Source of the DNA: an uncultured beta proteobacterium | GTDB lineage: Bacteria > Pseudomonadota > Gammaproteobacteria > Burkholderiales > Burkholderiaceae_C | NCBI GenBank assembly: GCA_903876735.1 | Contig: CAIRAW010000045.1 | Span: forward strand, 84,405-148,404 | Reading direction: 5' to 3' | Length of the DNA: 64,000 bases | Shown here: positions 51,812 through 63,867 of the stretch, piece by piece | Layout of the letters: each line of letters begins with the position of its first letter | Numbering within the stretch: the first letter of the stretch is position 1 | Notes under the pieces: model-generated | Database searches by the model: none | What the model was told of the DNA's origin: nothing | Seen by the model: only the letters and a program-made list of their open reading frames with translations | Translations under genes and position numbers: made by a program

Positions 51812-53497
51812 TTACTTCTCGTTGTTGTCCAACTTGGCGCGCAGCAGTGCGCCCAGGCTGGTGGTGCCGGCGTTCTCACGGGCCGACTGCTGGCTCAGCG
51901 TGGCCATTGCCTCGCTCTGGTCTGCAGCGTCCTTGGCCTTGATCGACAACTGAATGTTGCGCGTCTTGCGATCGACATTGACCACCACAGCGGTGATTTC
52001 GTCGCCTTCCTTGAGCACGTTGCGTGCGTCTTCGACGCGGTCACGCGAGATTTCAGAAGCGCGCAGATAGCCGATGATGTCATCGCCGAGGTCGATTTCA
52101 GCGCCCTTGGCGTCAACCGTCTTGACCTTGCCGGTCACAACCTGGCCCTTGTCGTTGATGGTGGCAAAGGTGGTGAACGGGTCGGAGTCAAGTTGCTTGA
52201 TGCCCAGCGAGATGCGTTCGCGATCAACGTCCACGGCCAGCACCAGCGCTTCAACTTCCTGGCCCTTTTTGTATTCGCGCACAGCGGTTTCGCCGGGCTC
52301 GTTCCAGGACAGGTCGGACAAATGCACCAGGCCGTCGATGCCGGCAGCCAGACCCACAAACACGCCGAAGTCGGTGATCGACTTGATCGGGCCCTTGACG
52401 CGGTCGCCGCGCTTCGTGTTCTGCGCGAATTCCTGCCACGGGTTGGCCTTGCACTGCTTCATGCCCAGGCTGATGCGGCGCTTGTCTTCGTCGATCTCAA
52501 GGACCATGACTTCGACTTCGTCACCGAGTGCAACGATCTTGGAAGGTGCCACGTTCTTGTTGGTCCAGTCCATTTCGCTGACGTGCACCAGGCCTTCGAT
52601 GCCGGGTTCGAGTTCCACAAACGCGCCGTAGTCGGCGATGTTGGTGATCTTGCCGAACATGCGCGTGCCTTGCGGGTAGCGGCGGTTGACGCCCATCCAC
52701 GGATCGTCGCCCATTTGCTTGAGACCGAGCGAAACACGGTTCTTTTCGGTATCGAACTTGAGGATCTTGGCCGTAATTTCCTGACCGGCCGTCACCACTT
52801 CGCTCGGGTGACGCACGCGGCGCCATGCCATGTCGGTGATGTGCAGCAGGCCGTCAATGCCGCCGAGGTCGACGAAAGCACCGTATTCGGTGATGTTCTT
52901 GACAACGCCTTGCACCACTGAGCCTTCTTTCAGGGTCTGCATCAGCTTGGCGCGCTCTTCGCCCATGCTGGCTTCGACCACGGCGCGGCGTGACAACACG
53001 ACGTTGTTGCGCTTGCGGTCGAGCTTGATGACCTTGAATTCCAGGGTCTTGTTTTCGTACGGAGACAGGTCCTTGGTCGGACGTGTGTCAACCAGCGAGC
53101 CGGGCAGGAAGGCGCGGATGCCGTTGACCAGAACGGTCAAGCCGCCCTTGACCTTGCCGCTGGTGGTGCCGGTGACGAATTCGCCGGTTTCCAGGGCCTT
53201 TTCCAGGCTCATCCACGATGCCAGACGCTTGGCCGTGTCGCGCGACAGAATGGTGTCGCCGTAGCCGTTTTCGATGGAGCCGATGGCCACCGACACGAAG
53301 TCGCCGACCTGGACTTCGATTTCGCCCTTGTCACTCTTGAACTCTTCGAGCGGCACGTAGGCTTCAGATTTGAGACCGGCGTTGACGACGACAAAGCTGT
53401 GTTCGATACGGATCACTTCAGCAGTGATGACTTCGCCCGGGCGCATTTCAGTGCGTTTCAGGGATTCTTCAAATAGGGCGGCAAAAGATTCAGACAT
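51812..53497 (-). CDS. rpsA: 30S ribosomal protein S1
   Basis: 561 residues from ATG 53497 ([13 protein letters not shown]). Six S1 RNA-binding repeats can be followed, for example [31 protein letters not shown] and [32 protein letters not shown]. The length equals that of E. coli S1 (557). It binds mRNA leaders on the 30S subunit. Like E. coli rpsA it has no Shine-Dalgarno but hairpins upstream. It is downstream of aroA-cmk and upstream of ihfB. Confidence 0.97.
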   Translation of the reverse strand: MSESFAALFEESLKRTEMRPGEVITAEVIRIEHSFVVVNAGLKSEAYVPLEEFKSDKGEIEVQVGDFVSVAIGSIENGYGDTILSRDTAKRLASWMSLEKALETGEFVTGTTSGKVKGGLTVLVNGIRAFLPGSLVDTRPTKDLSPYENKTLEFKVIKLDRKRNNVVLSRRAVVEASMGEERAKLMQTLKEGSVVQGVVKNITEYGAFVDLGGIDGLLHITDMAWRRVRHPSEVVTAGQEITAKILKFDTEKNRVSLGLKQMGDDPWMGVNRRYPQGTRMFGKITNIADYGAFVELEPGIEGLVHVSEMDWTNKNVAPSKIVALGDEVEVMVLEIDEDKRRISLGMKQCKANPWQEFAQNTKRGDRVKGPIKSITDFGVFVGLAAGIDGLVHLSDLSWNEPGETAVREYKKGQEVEALVLAVDVDRERISLGIKQLDSDPFTTFATINDKGQVVTGKVKTVDAKGAEIDLGDDIIGYLRASEISRDRVEDARNVLKEGDEITAVVVNVDRKTRNIQLSIKAKDAADQSEAMATLSQQSARENAGTTSLGALLRAKLDNNEK

Positions 53498-53559
53498 TTT
53501 GTTTGCGGAAAATCCGCGGGTTAGTTTTTTGAACCACACCAGCAGTGCGCTAGCTGCGC
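53498..53559 (-). promoter_or_regulatory. SD-less structured leader of rpsA
   Basis: Read on the minus strand, a hairpin GCGC/GCGC (53559-53547) is followed by an AU-rich stretch, then a perfect hairpin GCGGA-TTT-TCCGC (53517-53505), then AAACAAA and ATG. No AGGAGG-like sequence is present. This matches the plan of the E. coli rpsA initiation region (hairpins split by AU-rich single strands, no Shine-Dalgarno), which S1 uses to repress its own translation. Autoregulation here is inference. Confidence 0.5.
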
Positions 53560-53587
53560 GAGAAGGCTGATGTGGGCCGGGGTTCTT

Positions 53588-55594
53588 TCAGCAGGAGCCG
53601 AAAGCGTTTTTTTCCTGCCACCAGTTCAACACCAGATTGAGCGATTCCTCAATCGACAAATCCGAGTTGTCCAGCAGCCGGGCGTCTTGCGCTGGCTTGA
53701 GAGGTGCGACGCTGCGGGATGAGTCCCGTGCGTCGCGTGCTTCCAGGTCCGCGCGAAGAGCGCCGAGTGTAGCCGAAATCCCTTTTGAAATCAATTGTTT
53801 ATGACGCCTTTGCGCGCGCTGTTCGGCGCTCGCGGTCAAAAACACCTTGAGTGGGGCGTGCGGGAAGATCACGGTTCCCATGTCACGCCCGTCTGCAACC
53901 AGCCCGGGCAGCTTGCGAAAGCTGTGTTGCAGGTCGATGAGCGCAAGCCGGACTTGGGGCAGGGCCGAGACTTTGGAGGCATTCATGCCGGCTTCTTCGG
54001 TCCGGATCGCGTCTGTGACGTCGAGGCCGTTGAGGTGCACGCGGTCCTGGGTAAATTCAATGGCCAGTGTTCCCACCAGCTGCGCGATGGCCGGCTCGTG
54101 CGCGCCGTCAAGTGCCAGACCGGCCTGCGTGGCAGCCAGTGCCGTGATGCGGTAGAGCGAGCCGGAATCGAGAAAATGGTAGCCCAACGCCTTGGCCAGC
54201 GCCGCCGCCAGCGTGCCTTTGCCGGAGGCGGTCGGGCCATCGACGCAAATCACCGGAATCGAATCGCTGGTCGCCCGGGCCAGCGAGAACAGCGCCTCGA
54301 AGTAGTCAGGGAACGTCTTGGCGACGCATTTCGGGTCGTCGATGCGAACCGGCAGCGCGGCCGGATTGAAGGCCGCAAGCGCGAAACACATCGCCATGCG
54401 GTGGTCGTCGTAGGTGTGGATGTTTGCGGCTTTCCAGTCGGCGCTGCTCGCCGGCGGCGTGATGCAGATGAAATCGGCGCCTTCTTCCACGGTGGCGCCG
54501 AGCTTGCGCAATTCGCTGGCCATGGCGCTCAGGCGATCGGTTTCCTTGACACGCCAACTGGCGATGTTGCGCAGCGTCGTCGTTCCCTGTGCGTACAAGG
54601 CCATCACGGCCAGCGTCATCGCGGCGTCGGGAATGTGGTTGCAATCAAGATCGATCGCTTTGAGCGGCCAACTGCCGCGTGACACTTCAAGCCAGTTCGC
54701 TCCGCTGCGCACCTGCGCGCCCATCCTCTGCGCGGCCTCGACAAAGCGGATGTCGCCCTGGATCGAGTCGGCGCCGACGCCTTCGATGCGGATGCCGTTT
54801 TGACCCTTGGCGCATTCGGCGATCGCGCCCAGGGCGATGAAATAGCTCGCTGAGGAAGCGTCCGCCTCGACGTGCAAAGTGCCGGGGGACTTGAACTGGC
54901 TGCCGGCTGGAATGGTGAAGCGCTGCCAACCCTCGCGCTGGACCGCTATGCCAAAGCGCGCGAGCAGATTCAAGGTGATTTCGATGTAGGGGCGCGAGAT
55001 CAGTTCGCCCACGACTTCAATGACGATGGCCTGGCGGGCCATCAGCGGCAGGGCCATCAGCAGCGCGGTCAGGAACTGGCTTGAGACATCGCCCCGGACG
55101 CGAATCGGTGCGTCCAGCAGCAAAGCCGGGTTGCCGATGCGCAGCGGCGGATAACCGTCCTGTCCCAGGTAGTCGATGCGGCAGCCGAGCTGGCGCAAGG
55201 CGTCTACCAGGTCGCCAATCGGCCGCTCGTGCATGCGTGGCACGCCGCTGAGCTCGTAGTCCCCGCCCATTACCGCCAAGGCTGCGGTGAGCGGGCGGAT
55301 GGCGGTTCCGGCGTTGCCCATGAAAAGCCTGGCGGCCCGATTGCCGGGTTGACCGCCCAGACCATCGATCTGCGTCGTTGTGCCACTTTGGCGCACTTTG
55401 CAACCCAGTACCCGCAGGGCTTCCAGCATCACGCGCGTGTCGTCGGAATCAAGCAGATCATGCAGACTGGTTGTGCCCTGGCTGAGGGCCGCCAGCAGGA
55501 GCAGGCGGTTGGAAATGCTCTTGGAGCCTGGCAGGACGACAGTGCCGCCGGCCGCCGTCAGGGGCGGAATGTCAAGGAAATCGCAGGAGAACAT
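53588..55594 (-). CDS. aroA-cmk: fused EPSP synthase - cytidylate kinase
   Basis: 668 residues from ATG 55594, which overlaps the tyrA stop by one base (TAATG). Residues 1 to about 440 are a complete class I 5-enolpyruvylshikimate-3-phosphate synthase: [23 protein letters not shown] (90-102) and RVKETDRL (348-355). From about 446 a complete cytidylate kinase follows: [11 protein letters not shown] (P-loop 453-461), [19 protein letters not shown] and RDSSR. Normally these are adjacent separate genes; here there is no stop or start between them. The fusion is known in some Comamonadaceae. It joins shikimate-pathway and CMP/dCMP salvage functions in one chain. Confidence 0.95.
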   Translation of the reverse strand: MFSCDFLDIPPLTAAGGTVVLPGSKSISNRLLLLAALSQGTTSLHDLLDSDDTRVMLEALRVLGCKVRQSGTTTQIDGLGGQPGNRAARLFMGNAGTAIRPLTAALAVMGGDYELSGVPRMHERPIGDLVDALRQLGCRIDYLGQDGYPPLRIGNPALLLDAPIRVRGDVSSQFLTALLMALPLMARQAIVIEVVGELISRPYIEITLNLLARFGIAVQREGWQRFTIPAGSQFKSPGTLHVEADASSASYFIALGAIAECAKGQNGIRIEGVGADSIQGDIRFVEAAQRMGAQVRSGANWLEVSRGSWPLKAIDLDCNHIPDAAMTLAVMALYAQGTTTLRNIASWRVKETDRLSAMASELRKLGATVEEGADFICITPPASSADWKAANIHTYDDHRMAMCFALAAFNPAALPVRIDDPKCVAKTFPDYFEALFSLARATSDSIPVICVDGPTASGKGTLAAALAKALGYHFLDSGSLYRITALAATQAGLALDGAHEPAIAQLVGTLAIEFTQDRVHLNGLDVTDAIRTEEAGMNASKVSALPQVRLALIDLQHSFRKLPGLVADGRDMGTVIFPHAPLKVFLTASAEQRAQRRHKQLISKGISATLGALRADLEARDARDSSRSVAPLKPAQDARLLDNSDLSIEESLNLVLNWWQEKNAFGSC

Positions 55595-56466
55595 TATTTT
55601 TGACTGTGCGCCATGCGCCATTGGGAACGTGCCAGGCTGGCTTGGTCAATCAGGCCTTCAAGGGCTTCACTGTTGCCGCTGGAGATCATGAGTTCAAGCG
55701 CCTGCAGATTGCGCTGGAAAATTTTCGTCTGTGCCAGCAACTCCTCGCGGTTGGACATCATGATGTCGCGCCAGACCTTGGCATCACTGGCGGCGATCCG
55801 GGAAAAATCACGAAAACCCGGTCCCGCCAGCGCCAGGTAGTCTTTGCCCTGCAACTGGCCGGTGATGGCATTCATGAAGGCAAACGAAATCAGGTGCGGC
55901 AGGTGGCTCACTGCGGCAAACGCGGCGTCATGCGATTCGGGGGACATCCGGATGACGCGACAGCCCAGCGCGGTCCAGACATCGGTGGCTTTCTGTAACT
56001 GGGGTGCCAGAGTGCGTTCAATTGGCGTCAGGATGACCTGCTTGCCGTGGTACAGCTCAGCGTCCGCATGTTCGATGCCGGAGACTTCTTTGCCGGCGAT
56101 CGGATGCGCAGGCACGAACGATCCAATTTGCTCGCGCAGCGCGCGCCGGCCCGCATCGATCACGTCGCGTTTGGTTGAGCCGACGTCCATGATCAGCATC
56201 TCCGGCGTTACCAGGTGCTGAATTGCCTTGAAGGTGGTTTCGGTCGCGGCCACCGGCACAGCGATGAGCACAATGTCAGATCCGACAACGGCCTGCAGGG
56301 CCGACTCCGCCGGTTCGTCGATGACGCCCATGAGGCAGGCGTGTTCAACACTGGCGGGCGACTTGCTGTAGCCCACCACTTTCTTGACGAGTCCGGCGCG
56401 TTTGAGCGCCAGCGCGAACGAGCCCCCCATCAAACCACAACCGATGATGCCGAGCTGCTCAAACAT
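55594..56466 (-). CDS. tyrA: prephenate dehydrogenase
   Basis: 290 residues from ATG 56466 ([16 protein letters not shown]). TyrA converts prephenate to 4-hydroxyphenylpyruvate for tyrosine. The NAD-binding GxGxxG lies at 9-14, and [19 protein letters not shown] is the substrate-site signature. It is the stand-alone form, without a fused chorismate mutase or AroA. Between pheA (47 bases upstream) and aroA-cmk (one-base overlap). Confidence 0.93.
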   Translation of the reverse strand: MFEQLGIIGCGLMGGSFALALKRAGLVKKVVGYSKSPASVEHACLMGVIDEPAESALQAVVGSDIVLIAVPVAATETTFKAIQHLVTPEMLIMDVGSTKRDVIDAGRRALREQIGSFVPAHPIAGKEVSGIEHADAELYHGKQVILTPIERTLAPQLQKATDVWTALGCRVIRMSPESHDAAFAAVSHLPHLISFAFMNAITGQLQGKDYLALAGPGFRDFSRIAASDAKVWRDIMMSNREELLAQTKIFQRNLQALELMISSGNSEALEGLIDQASLARSQWRMAHSQK

Positions 56467-56513
56467 CAAGACTCCCCAGGGGTAGCGATGAAAGGTGAAT
56501 GCTGGCGCACATG

Positions 56514-57614
56514 CTATTGCGCCACCGGGTAAGTGCCCAGAACTTTGTAGAAGGCGCAAAGCGCCTGCAACTCCTTGAGCGCCAGCGCCACGTGCGGCTG
56601 CGATGGGTGCCCTTCGATATCAATGTAGAAATAGTATTCCCATTGCCCGGTGCGGGCCGGTCTCGACTCAAAGCGGGTCATGGAGACGCCGTGGTTCTTC
56701 AGTGGTATCAACAGGTCGTGCACGGCGCCAGGGCGGTTCAGAACCGACACCACCAGACTGGTGCAGTCCTTGCCGGAGGGCGGCGGTGTGTCCACGGTCT
56801 GCGGCAGACAGATGATGGCAAAGCGCGTGCGGTTGTAGGCGTCGTCCTGAATGGCATGGGCCGCGATGTGCAGGCCGAACTGGGTTGCTGCGCGCTCACT
56901 GGCCAGACCGGCCCAGGCCGGGTTGGTGGTGGCCAGTCTGGCCCCTTCGGCGTTGCTGGACACCGGTCGTCGTTCGGCGTGCGGCAGGTGTTTGGACAAC
57001 CAGGCCTGGCACTGTGCCAGTGCCAACGGATGGGCCAGCACCACCTCGATGCCGTCGAGCGAGTTCTCCAGGCGCAGCAGGTTGTGGCGCACCAGCAGGG
57101 TGACCTCGCCAATCACATGGGTCGGCGAATTCAGGAACAGGTCGAGTGTTCGGGCCACCATGCCCTCGGTCGAATTTTCCACCCCCACGACACCGTACTG
57201 AGCGCTGCCGGCCGCCGTGGCGTGAAAGACTTCGTCGAAGTTGGCGCAGTAGATCAGGTCGGCGGCCCCGCCAAAAAACTCGATCGCGGCCTGTTCGCAA
57301 AAGGTGCCGGCCGGGCCCAGCACAGCGACGCGCTGCGGCGCTTCCAGCGCCAGGCAGGCAGACATGATTTCGCGCCAGATCGCTGCCACATGCGGGTTCT
57401 TCAGCGGGCCCGGGTTGGCGAGCTGGATCTTCTCGATCACCTGCGCCACGCGGTCGGGCCGGAAGAAAGCCGTGCCTTCGCGCTTCTTGACTTCGCCCAC
57501 TTTTTCCGCGACCAGCGCGCGGCTGTTGAGCAGCAGCAGCAACTGCTGATCGATGGCGTCGATCTGGACGCGCAGTTCGGACAAGCTCGGAAGGTCGCTG
57601 GCGGGTGTTGTCAT
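56514..57614 (-). CDS. pheA: bifunctional chorismate mutase / prephenate dehydratase (P-protein)
   Basis: 366 residues. Domains in order: AroQ chorismate mutase (1-90; LRVQIDAIDQQLLLLLNSRA), prephenate dehydratase (from 95; GPAGTF 100-105, ENSTEG 146-151, NRTRFAII) and an ACT domain for phenylalanine feedback (about 285-360; ESRPARTGQWEYYFYIDIEG). Leads chorismate to phenylpyruvate. It lies three bases after serC and before tyrA. Confidence 0.96.
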   Translation of the reverse strand: MTTPASDLPSLSELRVQIDAIDQQLLLLLNSRALVAEKVGEVKKREGTAFFRPDRVAQVIEKIQLANPGPLKNPHVAAIWREIMSACLALEAPQRVAVLGPAGTFCEQAAIEFFGGAADLIYCANFDEVFHATAAGSAQYGVVGVENSTEGMVARTLDLFLNSPTHVIGEVTLLVRHNLLRLENSLDGIEVVLAHPLALAQCQAWLSKHLPHAERRPVSSNAEGARLATTNPAWAGLASERAATQFGLHIAAHAIQDDAYNRTRFAIICLPQTVDTPPPSGKDCTSLVVSVLNRPGAVHDLLIPLKNHGVSMTRFESRPARTGQWEYYFYIDIEGHPSQPHVALALKELQALCAFYKVLGTYPVAQ

Positions 57615-57617
57615 CGG

Positions 57618-58709
57618 TCAGGCTCGGGTTTGTTCGAATGTGCGCATATAGTCCACCAGCGCCTGCACGCCTTCAATGGGTAATGCGTTGTAAATGCTGG
57701 CGCGCATGCCACCCACTGATTTGTGGCCCTTGAGCTGAAGCAGGCCCTGCGCGCGCGCGCCGGCCAGGAACGCGTCGTTACGGCTTTCATCACGCAGAAA
57801 GAAAGGCACGTTCATGCGCGAGCGGCAGTTCGCGGCCACCTGGTTCAGGTAAAGCTGGGAGTTGTCAATGGCGTCGTAGAGCAAAGCCGCCTTGGCCTTG
57901 TTGCGCGCCTCGATGGCCGCGATGCCGCCCTGGCGCTTGAGCCATTGGAACACCAGGCCGGCAATGTAGATTGAATAGGTCGGCGGCGTGTTGAACATCG
58001 ACTGGTTGTCCGCCACCGTCTTGTAGTTGAAGGCGCTGGGGCAGATTGGCAGCGCCTGTCCCAGCAGGTCTTCCCGGACCACCACCAGCGTCAGTCCGGC
58101 CGGTCCCAGATTTTTCTGGGCGCCGCCAAAAGCCAGGCCGATGCGCGACCAGTCAACCGGGCGCGACGCCACCTGTGACGAAAAATCGACGACCAGTGGT
58201 GTCTCACAGCCCAACGCCTTGAGGTCTGGCAGTTCCTGGAATTCGACGCCATGAATTGTTTCGTTGCTGCAGATGTGCAGGTAGCTGGCGCCGTGGCTCA
58301 GTTGCCAGCTTGCCGGGTCGGGCAGGCTGGTGAAGCCCGTAGCTTCACTGCTGGCCGCGACTTGGACGGCAGCGTATTTGCGCGCTTCGTTGTGCGACTT
58401 CTGGCTCCAACTGCCAGTGAGGACGAAGTCGACGTTGCCGCCGCGTGACAGGTTCAGCGGCACGATGGCGTTTTCTGCCAGACCGCCACCCTGCATGAAC
58501 AGGATCTTGAAGTGCGCCGGCACAGCCAGCAGTTCACGCAGATCGGCCTGCGCCTGCTCGTAGATCGAGATGAACTCCTTGCCCCGATGGCTCATCTCCA
58601 TCACGCTCATGCCGCTGCCGTGCCAGTCCAGCATTTCAGTCGCAGCCTCGGCCAGGACTTCCTGTGGCATGGTGGCCGGTCCGGCCGAAAAATTGAAAGG
58701 TCGAATCAT
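57618..58709 (-). CDS. serC: phosphoserine aminotransferase
   Basis: 363 residues from ATG 58709 ([15 protein letters not shown]). A class V PLP aminotransferase for serine and pyridoxine synthesis. The PLP lysine is Lys199 in [20 protein letters not shown] and the FSAGPA N-terminus are diagnostic. It follows gyrA by 70 bases and precedes pheA by three, as in the proteobacterial mixed-function supraoperon. Confidence 0.97.
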   Translation of the reverse strand: MIRPFNFSAGPATMPQEVLAEAATEMLDWHGSGMSVMEMSHRGKEFISIYEQAQADLRELLAVPAHFKILFMQGGGLAENAIVPLNLSRGGNVDFVLTGSWSQKSHNEARKYAAVQVAASSEATGFTSLPDPASWQLSHGASYLHICSNETIHGVEFQELPDLKALGCETPLVVDFSSQVASRPVDWSRIGLAFGGAQKNLGPAGLTLVVVREDLLGQALPICPSAFNYKTVADNQSMFNTPPTYSIYIAGLVFQWLKRQGGIAAIEARNKAKAALLYDAIDNSQLYLNQVAANCRSRMNVPFFLRDESRNDAFLAGARAQGLLQLKGHKSVGGMRASIYNALPIEGVQALVDYMRTFEQTRA

Positions 58710-58779
58710 CAAAAAATCATCTGCTCAATGGGGCCGCGGCGCACATTCACCCAGTGCAGCCGGTTTAAAAAACGGGTAA

Positions 58780-61422
<2,643 letters not shown>

Positions 61423-61649
61423 GGGGCGGTTGGGGCTGGAACGGTGTCGGAGGCAAAGGGCGATTCTAAGGCTAAGGCACAAACCTTGTGGCGTTCCTGC
61501 AACGGTGCGTGATCTTTTGTTTGTAATTTGTCAAATGCTTTCGAGTCGAAATGCATGCCTGCCGCTTTGGGCTTTCGGTCCTAATTTAGCTGTGGCACAA
61601 TGAGGTGCACGTTTTAGGTGATAGGCACTTAGGGCGTTTAAAAATATTC

Positions 61650-61671
61650 GCCGCGCTGCTGCGGCTTTTTT
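61650..61671 (+). terminator. terminator-like hairpin in the ompA leader
   Basis: GCCGC (61650-61654), loop GCTGCT, GCGGC (61661-61665), then six T (61666-61671). It lies five bases before the ompA Shine-Dalgarno AGGAG (61676-61680), within the leader rather than after a gene, because the upstream gene gyrA is divergent. It may therefore work as an attenuator or as a leader hairpin exposing the ribosome site. Confidence 0.55.
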
Positions 61672-61684
61672 CCCTAGGAGAAAT

Positions 61685-62347
61685 ATGAAAAAACTGAACA
61701 AAGTAGCAATGCTGATTGCTGCCGCAGCACTCTCGACCGTAGCCGGCGCTCAATCGGTTGACAACTGGGTCAATGCCTCGGGCATCACCTGGAAAAATGG
61801 TACTTCTGAACTGTGCTGGCGTGATGCCAGCTGGACGCCTGCTACGGCAGCCGTCGGTTGCGATGGTGCCATCGTGGCGCCAAAGGCCGCACCTGCTCCC
61901 GCACCAGTGGCAGCTCCCGCTCCGGCACCTGCTCCGAAGGCAGCTCCCGCACCGGCTCCGGCTCCTGCACCCGTTCCTCCGCCCGCAGCGACCAAAGTAA
62001 CTTACGCAGCGGACGCGTTCTTTGACTTTGACAAAGCGGTTCTGAAGCCCGAAGGCAAGGCCAAGCTCGACGACCTGATCGGTAAAGTCAAGGGCATCAG
62101 CCTGGAAGTCATCATCGCTGTCGGTCATACCGACTCTGTTGGTGCTGATCCGTACAACCAGAAACTGTCGGTCAAGCGTTCGGAAGCTGTGAAGGCGTAT
62201 CTCGTGTCCAAGGGCATCGAAAAGAACCGCGTTTACACCGAAGGCAAGGGCGAGAAGCAACCCGTTGCTGACAACAAGACCAAAGAAGGTCGCGCCAAGA
62301 ACCGCCGCGTTGAAATCGAAGTGGTTGGTACCCGCGCCAACAAGTAA
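61685..62347 (+). CDS. OmpA-family outer-membrane/peptidoglycan-binding protein
   Basis: 220 residues. The signal peptide ends at AGA|QSV (about 22). The mature N-terminal part is short, with two Cys (Cys44 and Cys59) that may pair; then comes a 40-residue Ala/Pro linker and a C-terminal OmpA domain (about 105-215; FFDFDKAVLKPEGKAKLDDL, GHTDSVGADPYNQKLSVKRSEAV, NRRVEIEV). No beta-barrel is present, so it is likely a periplasmic or lipid-free peptidoglycan linker. A strong AGGAG site precedes ATG 61685, and a perfect terminator follows. Confidence 0.9.
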   Translation: MKKLNKVAMLIAAAALSTVAGAQSVDNWVNASGITWKNGTSELCWRDASWTPATAAVGCDGAIVAPKAAPAPAPVAAPAPAPAPKAAPAPAPAPAPVPPPAATKVTYAADAFFDFDKAVLKPEGKAKLDDLIGKVKGISLEVIIAVGHTDSVGADPYNQKLSVKRSEAVKAYLVSKGIEKNRVYTEGKGEKQPVADNKTKEGRAKNRRVEIEVVGTRANK

Positions 62348-62386
62348 TTGGTCCTTGTACCCATGGCGGTCTGAAGAGACTGCTTC

Positions 62387-62413
62387 AAAAAACCCCGCTT
62401 GGCGGGGTTTTTT
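62387..62413 (+). terminator. intrinsic terminator after ompA
   Basis: AAAAAACCCCGC (62387-62398), loop TTG, GCGGGGTTTTTT (62402-62413): a perfect 12-bp stem with A- and T-runs on both sides. Confidence 0.95.
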
Positions 62414-62452
62414 GCATTCGGATGCCGGGTTGGCTTGCCTGATAATCTCCCC

Positions 62453-63175
62453 ATGACTTCTACATTGAACGCTGATCCGGCTGAACTGGCCAAATTTTCT
62501 GATCTGGCCCACCGCTGGTGGGATACTGACGGCGAGTTTCGCCCCTTGCATCAAATGAATCCGCTGCGGCTGGACTGGATCAACAGCCTGGCCCCGTTGG
62601 CGGGGCAAAAGGTTCTTGACGTCGGCTGTGGCGGCGGCATTCTGGCCGATGCCATGGCGCGCAGCGGCGCACAGGTGACCGGCATTGATCTGGCCGCCAA
62701 GGCATTGCGGGTGGCGCAACTGCATGCGCTGGAGGTGCAAACCCCCAACTTGCAATACCGTGAAATCAGCGCCGAGGCCCTGGCGCTGGAGCAGCCGGGC
62801 GGCTTTGATGTGGTGACCTGCATGGAAATGCTCGAACATGTGCCCGACCCGGCTTCCATCGTGCGGGCCTGCGCTGCCCTGGTCAAACCGGGCGGCTGGG
62901 TCTTTTTCTCGACCCTGAATCGCAACCCCAAATCCTTTCTTTTTGCCATCGTGGGTGCGGAGTACGTGCTCAATCTGCTGCCGCGTGGAACCCACGAATA
63001 CGCCAAGATGGTTCGACCCAGCGAGTTGGCGAGCTACTGCCGCGCGGCCGATCTGGATCTGCGCCATACGCGCGGCATGGGGCACAACCCCCTGACCCAG
63101 CGCTTCTGGCTGAATGCGGACACCAGCGTGAATTACCTGTTCGCCACGCAGAAGTCAGAGCTGGCAAGCCGCTGA
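62453..63175 (+). CDS. ubiG: ubiquinone biosynthesis O-methyltransferase
   Basis: 240 residues from ATG 62453 ([15 protein letters not shown]); upstream in-frame codons overlap the ompA terminator. UbiG does both O-methylations in ubiquinone synthesis. [23 protein letters not shown] and the SAM motif [16 protein letters not shown] (54-69) are typical, and the C-terminal [15 protein letters not shown] is well conserved. The TGA overlaps the gph ATG by one base. Confidence 0.96.
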   Translation: MTSTLNADPAELAKFSDLAHRWWDTDGEFRPLHQMNPLRLDWINSLAPLAGQKVLDVGCGGGILADAMARSGAQVTGIDLAAKALRVAQLHALEVQTPNLQYREISAEALALEQPGGFDVVTCMEMLEHVPDPASIVRACAALVKPGGWVFFSTLNRNPKSFLFAIVGAEYVLNLLPRGTHEYAKMVRPSELASYCRAADLDLRHTRGMGHNPLTQRFWLNADTSVNYLFATQKSELASR

Positions 63176-63855
63176 TGGGAATGCCGGGCCTGTTCGCGCA
63201 GGTGCGCGCGGTGCTGTTTGATCTGGATGGAACGCTGATCGACAGTGCGCCAGACCTGGGCGCAGCGGTCGACAAAATGCGGCTGGACCGTGGTCTGTCT
63301 TCCTTGCCGCCAGAACGCTATCGTCCGGTGGCTGGCGCCGGCGCCCGCGGGCTGATCGGCGTGGCTTTTGGCATGACGCCTGAACATGCGGAGTTTGCCG
63401 CCATGCGCGAAGAGTTCTGCGTCAATTACGAGCGTTGCATGACGCAAAACACCTTTGCCTTTGCCGGCGTGCCGGAATTGATCGCCGATCTGATCGGGCT
63501 CGATCTGCCCTGGGGCGTGGTAACCAACAAAGCCTCACGCTTTGCCGACCCACTGACACGCGCCATGCCCATGTTTGCCTCCGCCCGCACCGTCATCTGC
63601 GGTGACACCACTGCTTTTGCCAAACCGCATCCGGAACCCTTGCTGGAGGCGTCCCGACGGCTTGGCATCGAGCCGGCCCATTGCCTGTATGTGGGTGACG
63701 ATGAACGGGACATTGTTGCGGGGCTGGCGGCCGGTATGGCGACCGTGGCCGCCACCTACGGCTACCTGGGTCACGAAGCGGATCCGATGGCCTGGGGCGC
63801 GCACGCCGTCATTAATTCTCCGGGCGCTCTCTTGCAATTGCTCGCAAAGGCCTAA
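63175..63855 (+). CDS. gph: phosphoglycolate phosphatase
   Basis: 226 residues. HAD hydrolase that removes 2-phosphoglycolate. The catalytic FDLDGTLIDS has Asp16 and Asp18; motif II TNK, the Lys of FAKPHPEP and motif IV GDDERDI are present. Translation is coupled to ubiG (TGATG), the usual ubiG-gph pair. The stop codon TAA is the first half of the -10 box of ssrA, and the last codons hold its -35. Confidence 0.93.
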   Translation: MGMPGLFAQVRAVLFDLDGTLIDSAPDLGAAVDKMRLDRGLSSLPPERYRPVAGAGARGLIGVAFGMTPEHAEFAAMREEFCVNYERCMTQNTFAFAGVPELIADLIGLDLPWGVVTNKASRFADPLTRAMPMFASARTVICGDTTAFAKPHPEPLLEASRRLGIEPAHCLYVGDDERDIVAGLAAGMATVAATYGYLGHEADPMAWGAHAVINSPGALLQLLAKA

Positions 63856-63858
63856 AAT
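63832..63858 (+). promoter_or_regulatory. ssrA promoter embedded in the 3' end of gph
   Basis: TTGCAA at 63832-63837 and TAAAAT at 63853-63858, with a 15-base spacer, sit nine bases before the mature tmRNA start (63868). The -10 includes the gph stop codon. Confidence 0.6.
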
Positions 63859-63867
63859 ACGAGCCTT

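Noticed and set aside
61586..63085. 499-codon minus-strand frame across ompA and ubiG
   Set aside because: It crosses the ompA terminator and two real genes on the other strand; contains poly-Gly/Arg stretches typical of an antisense of the Ala/Pro linker.
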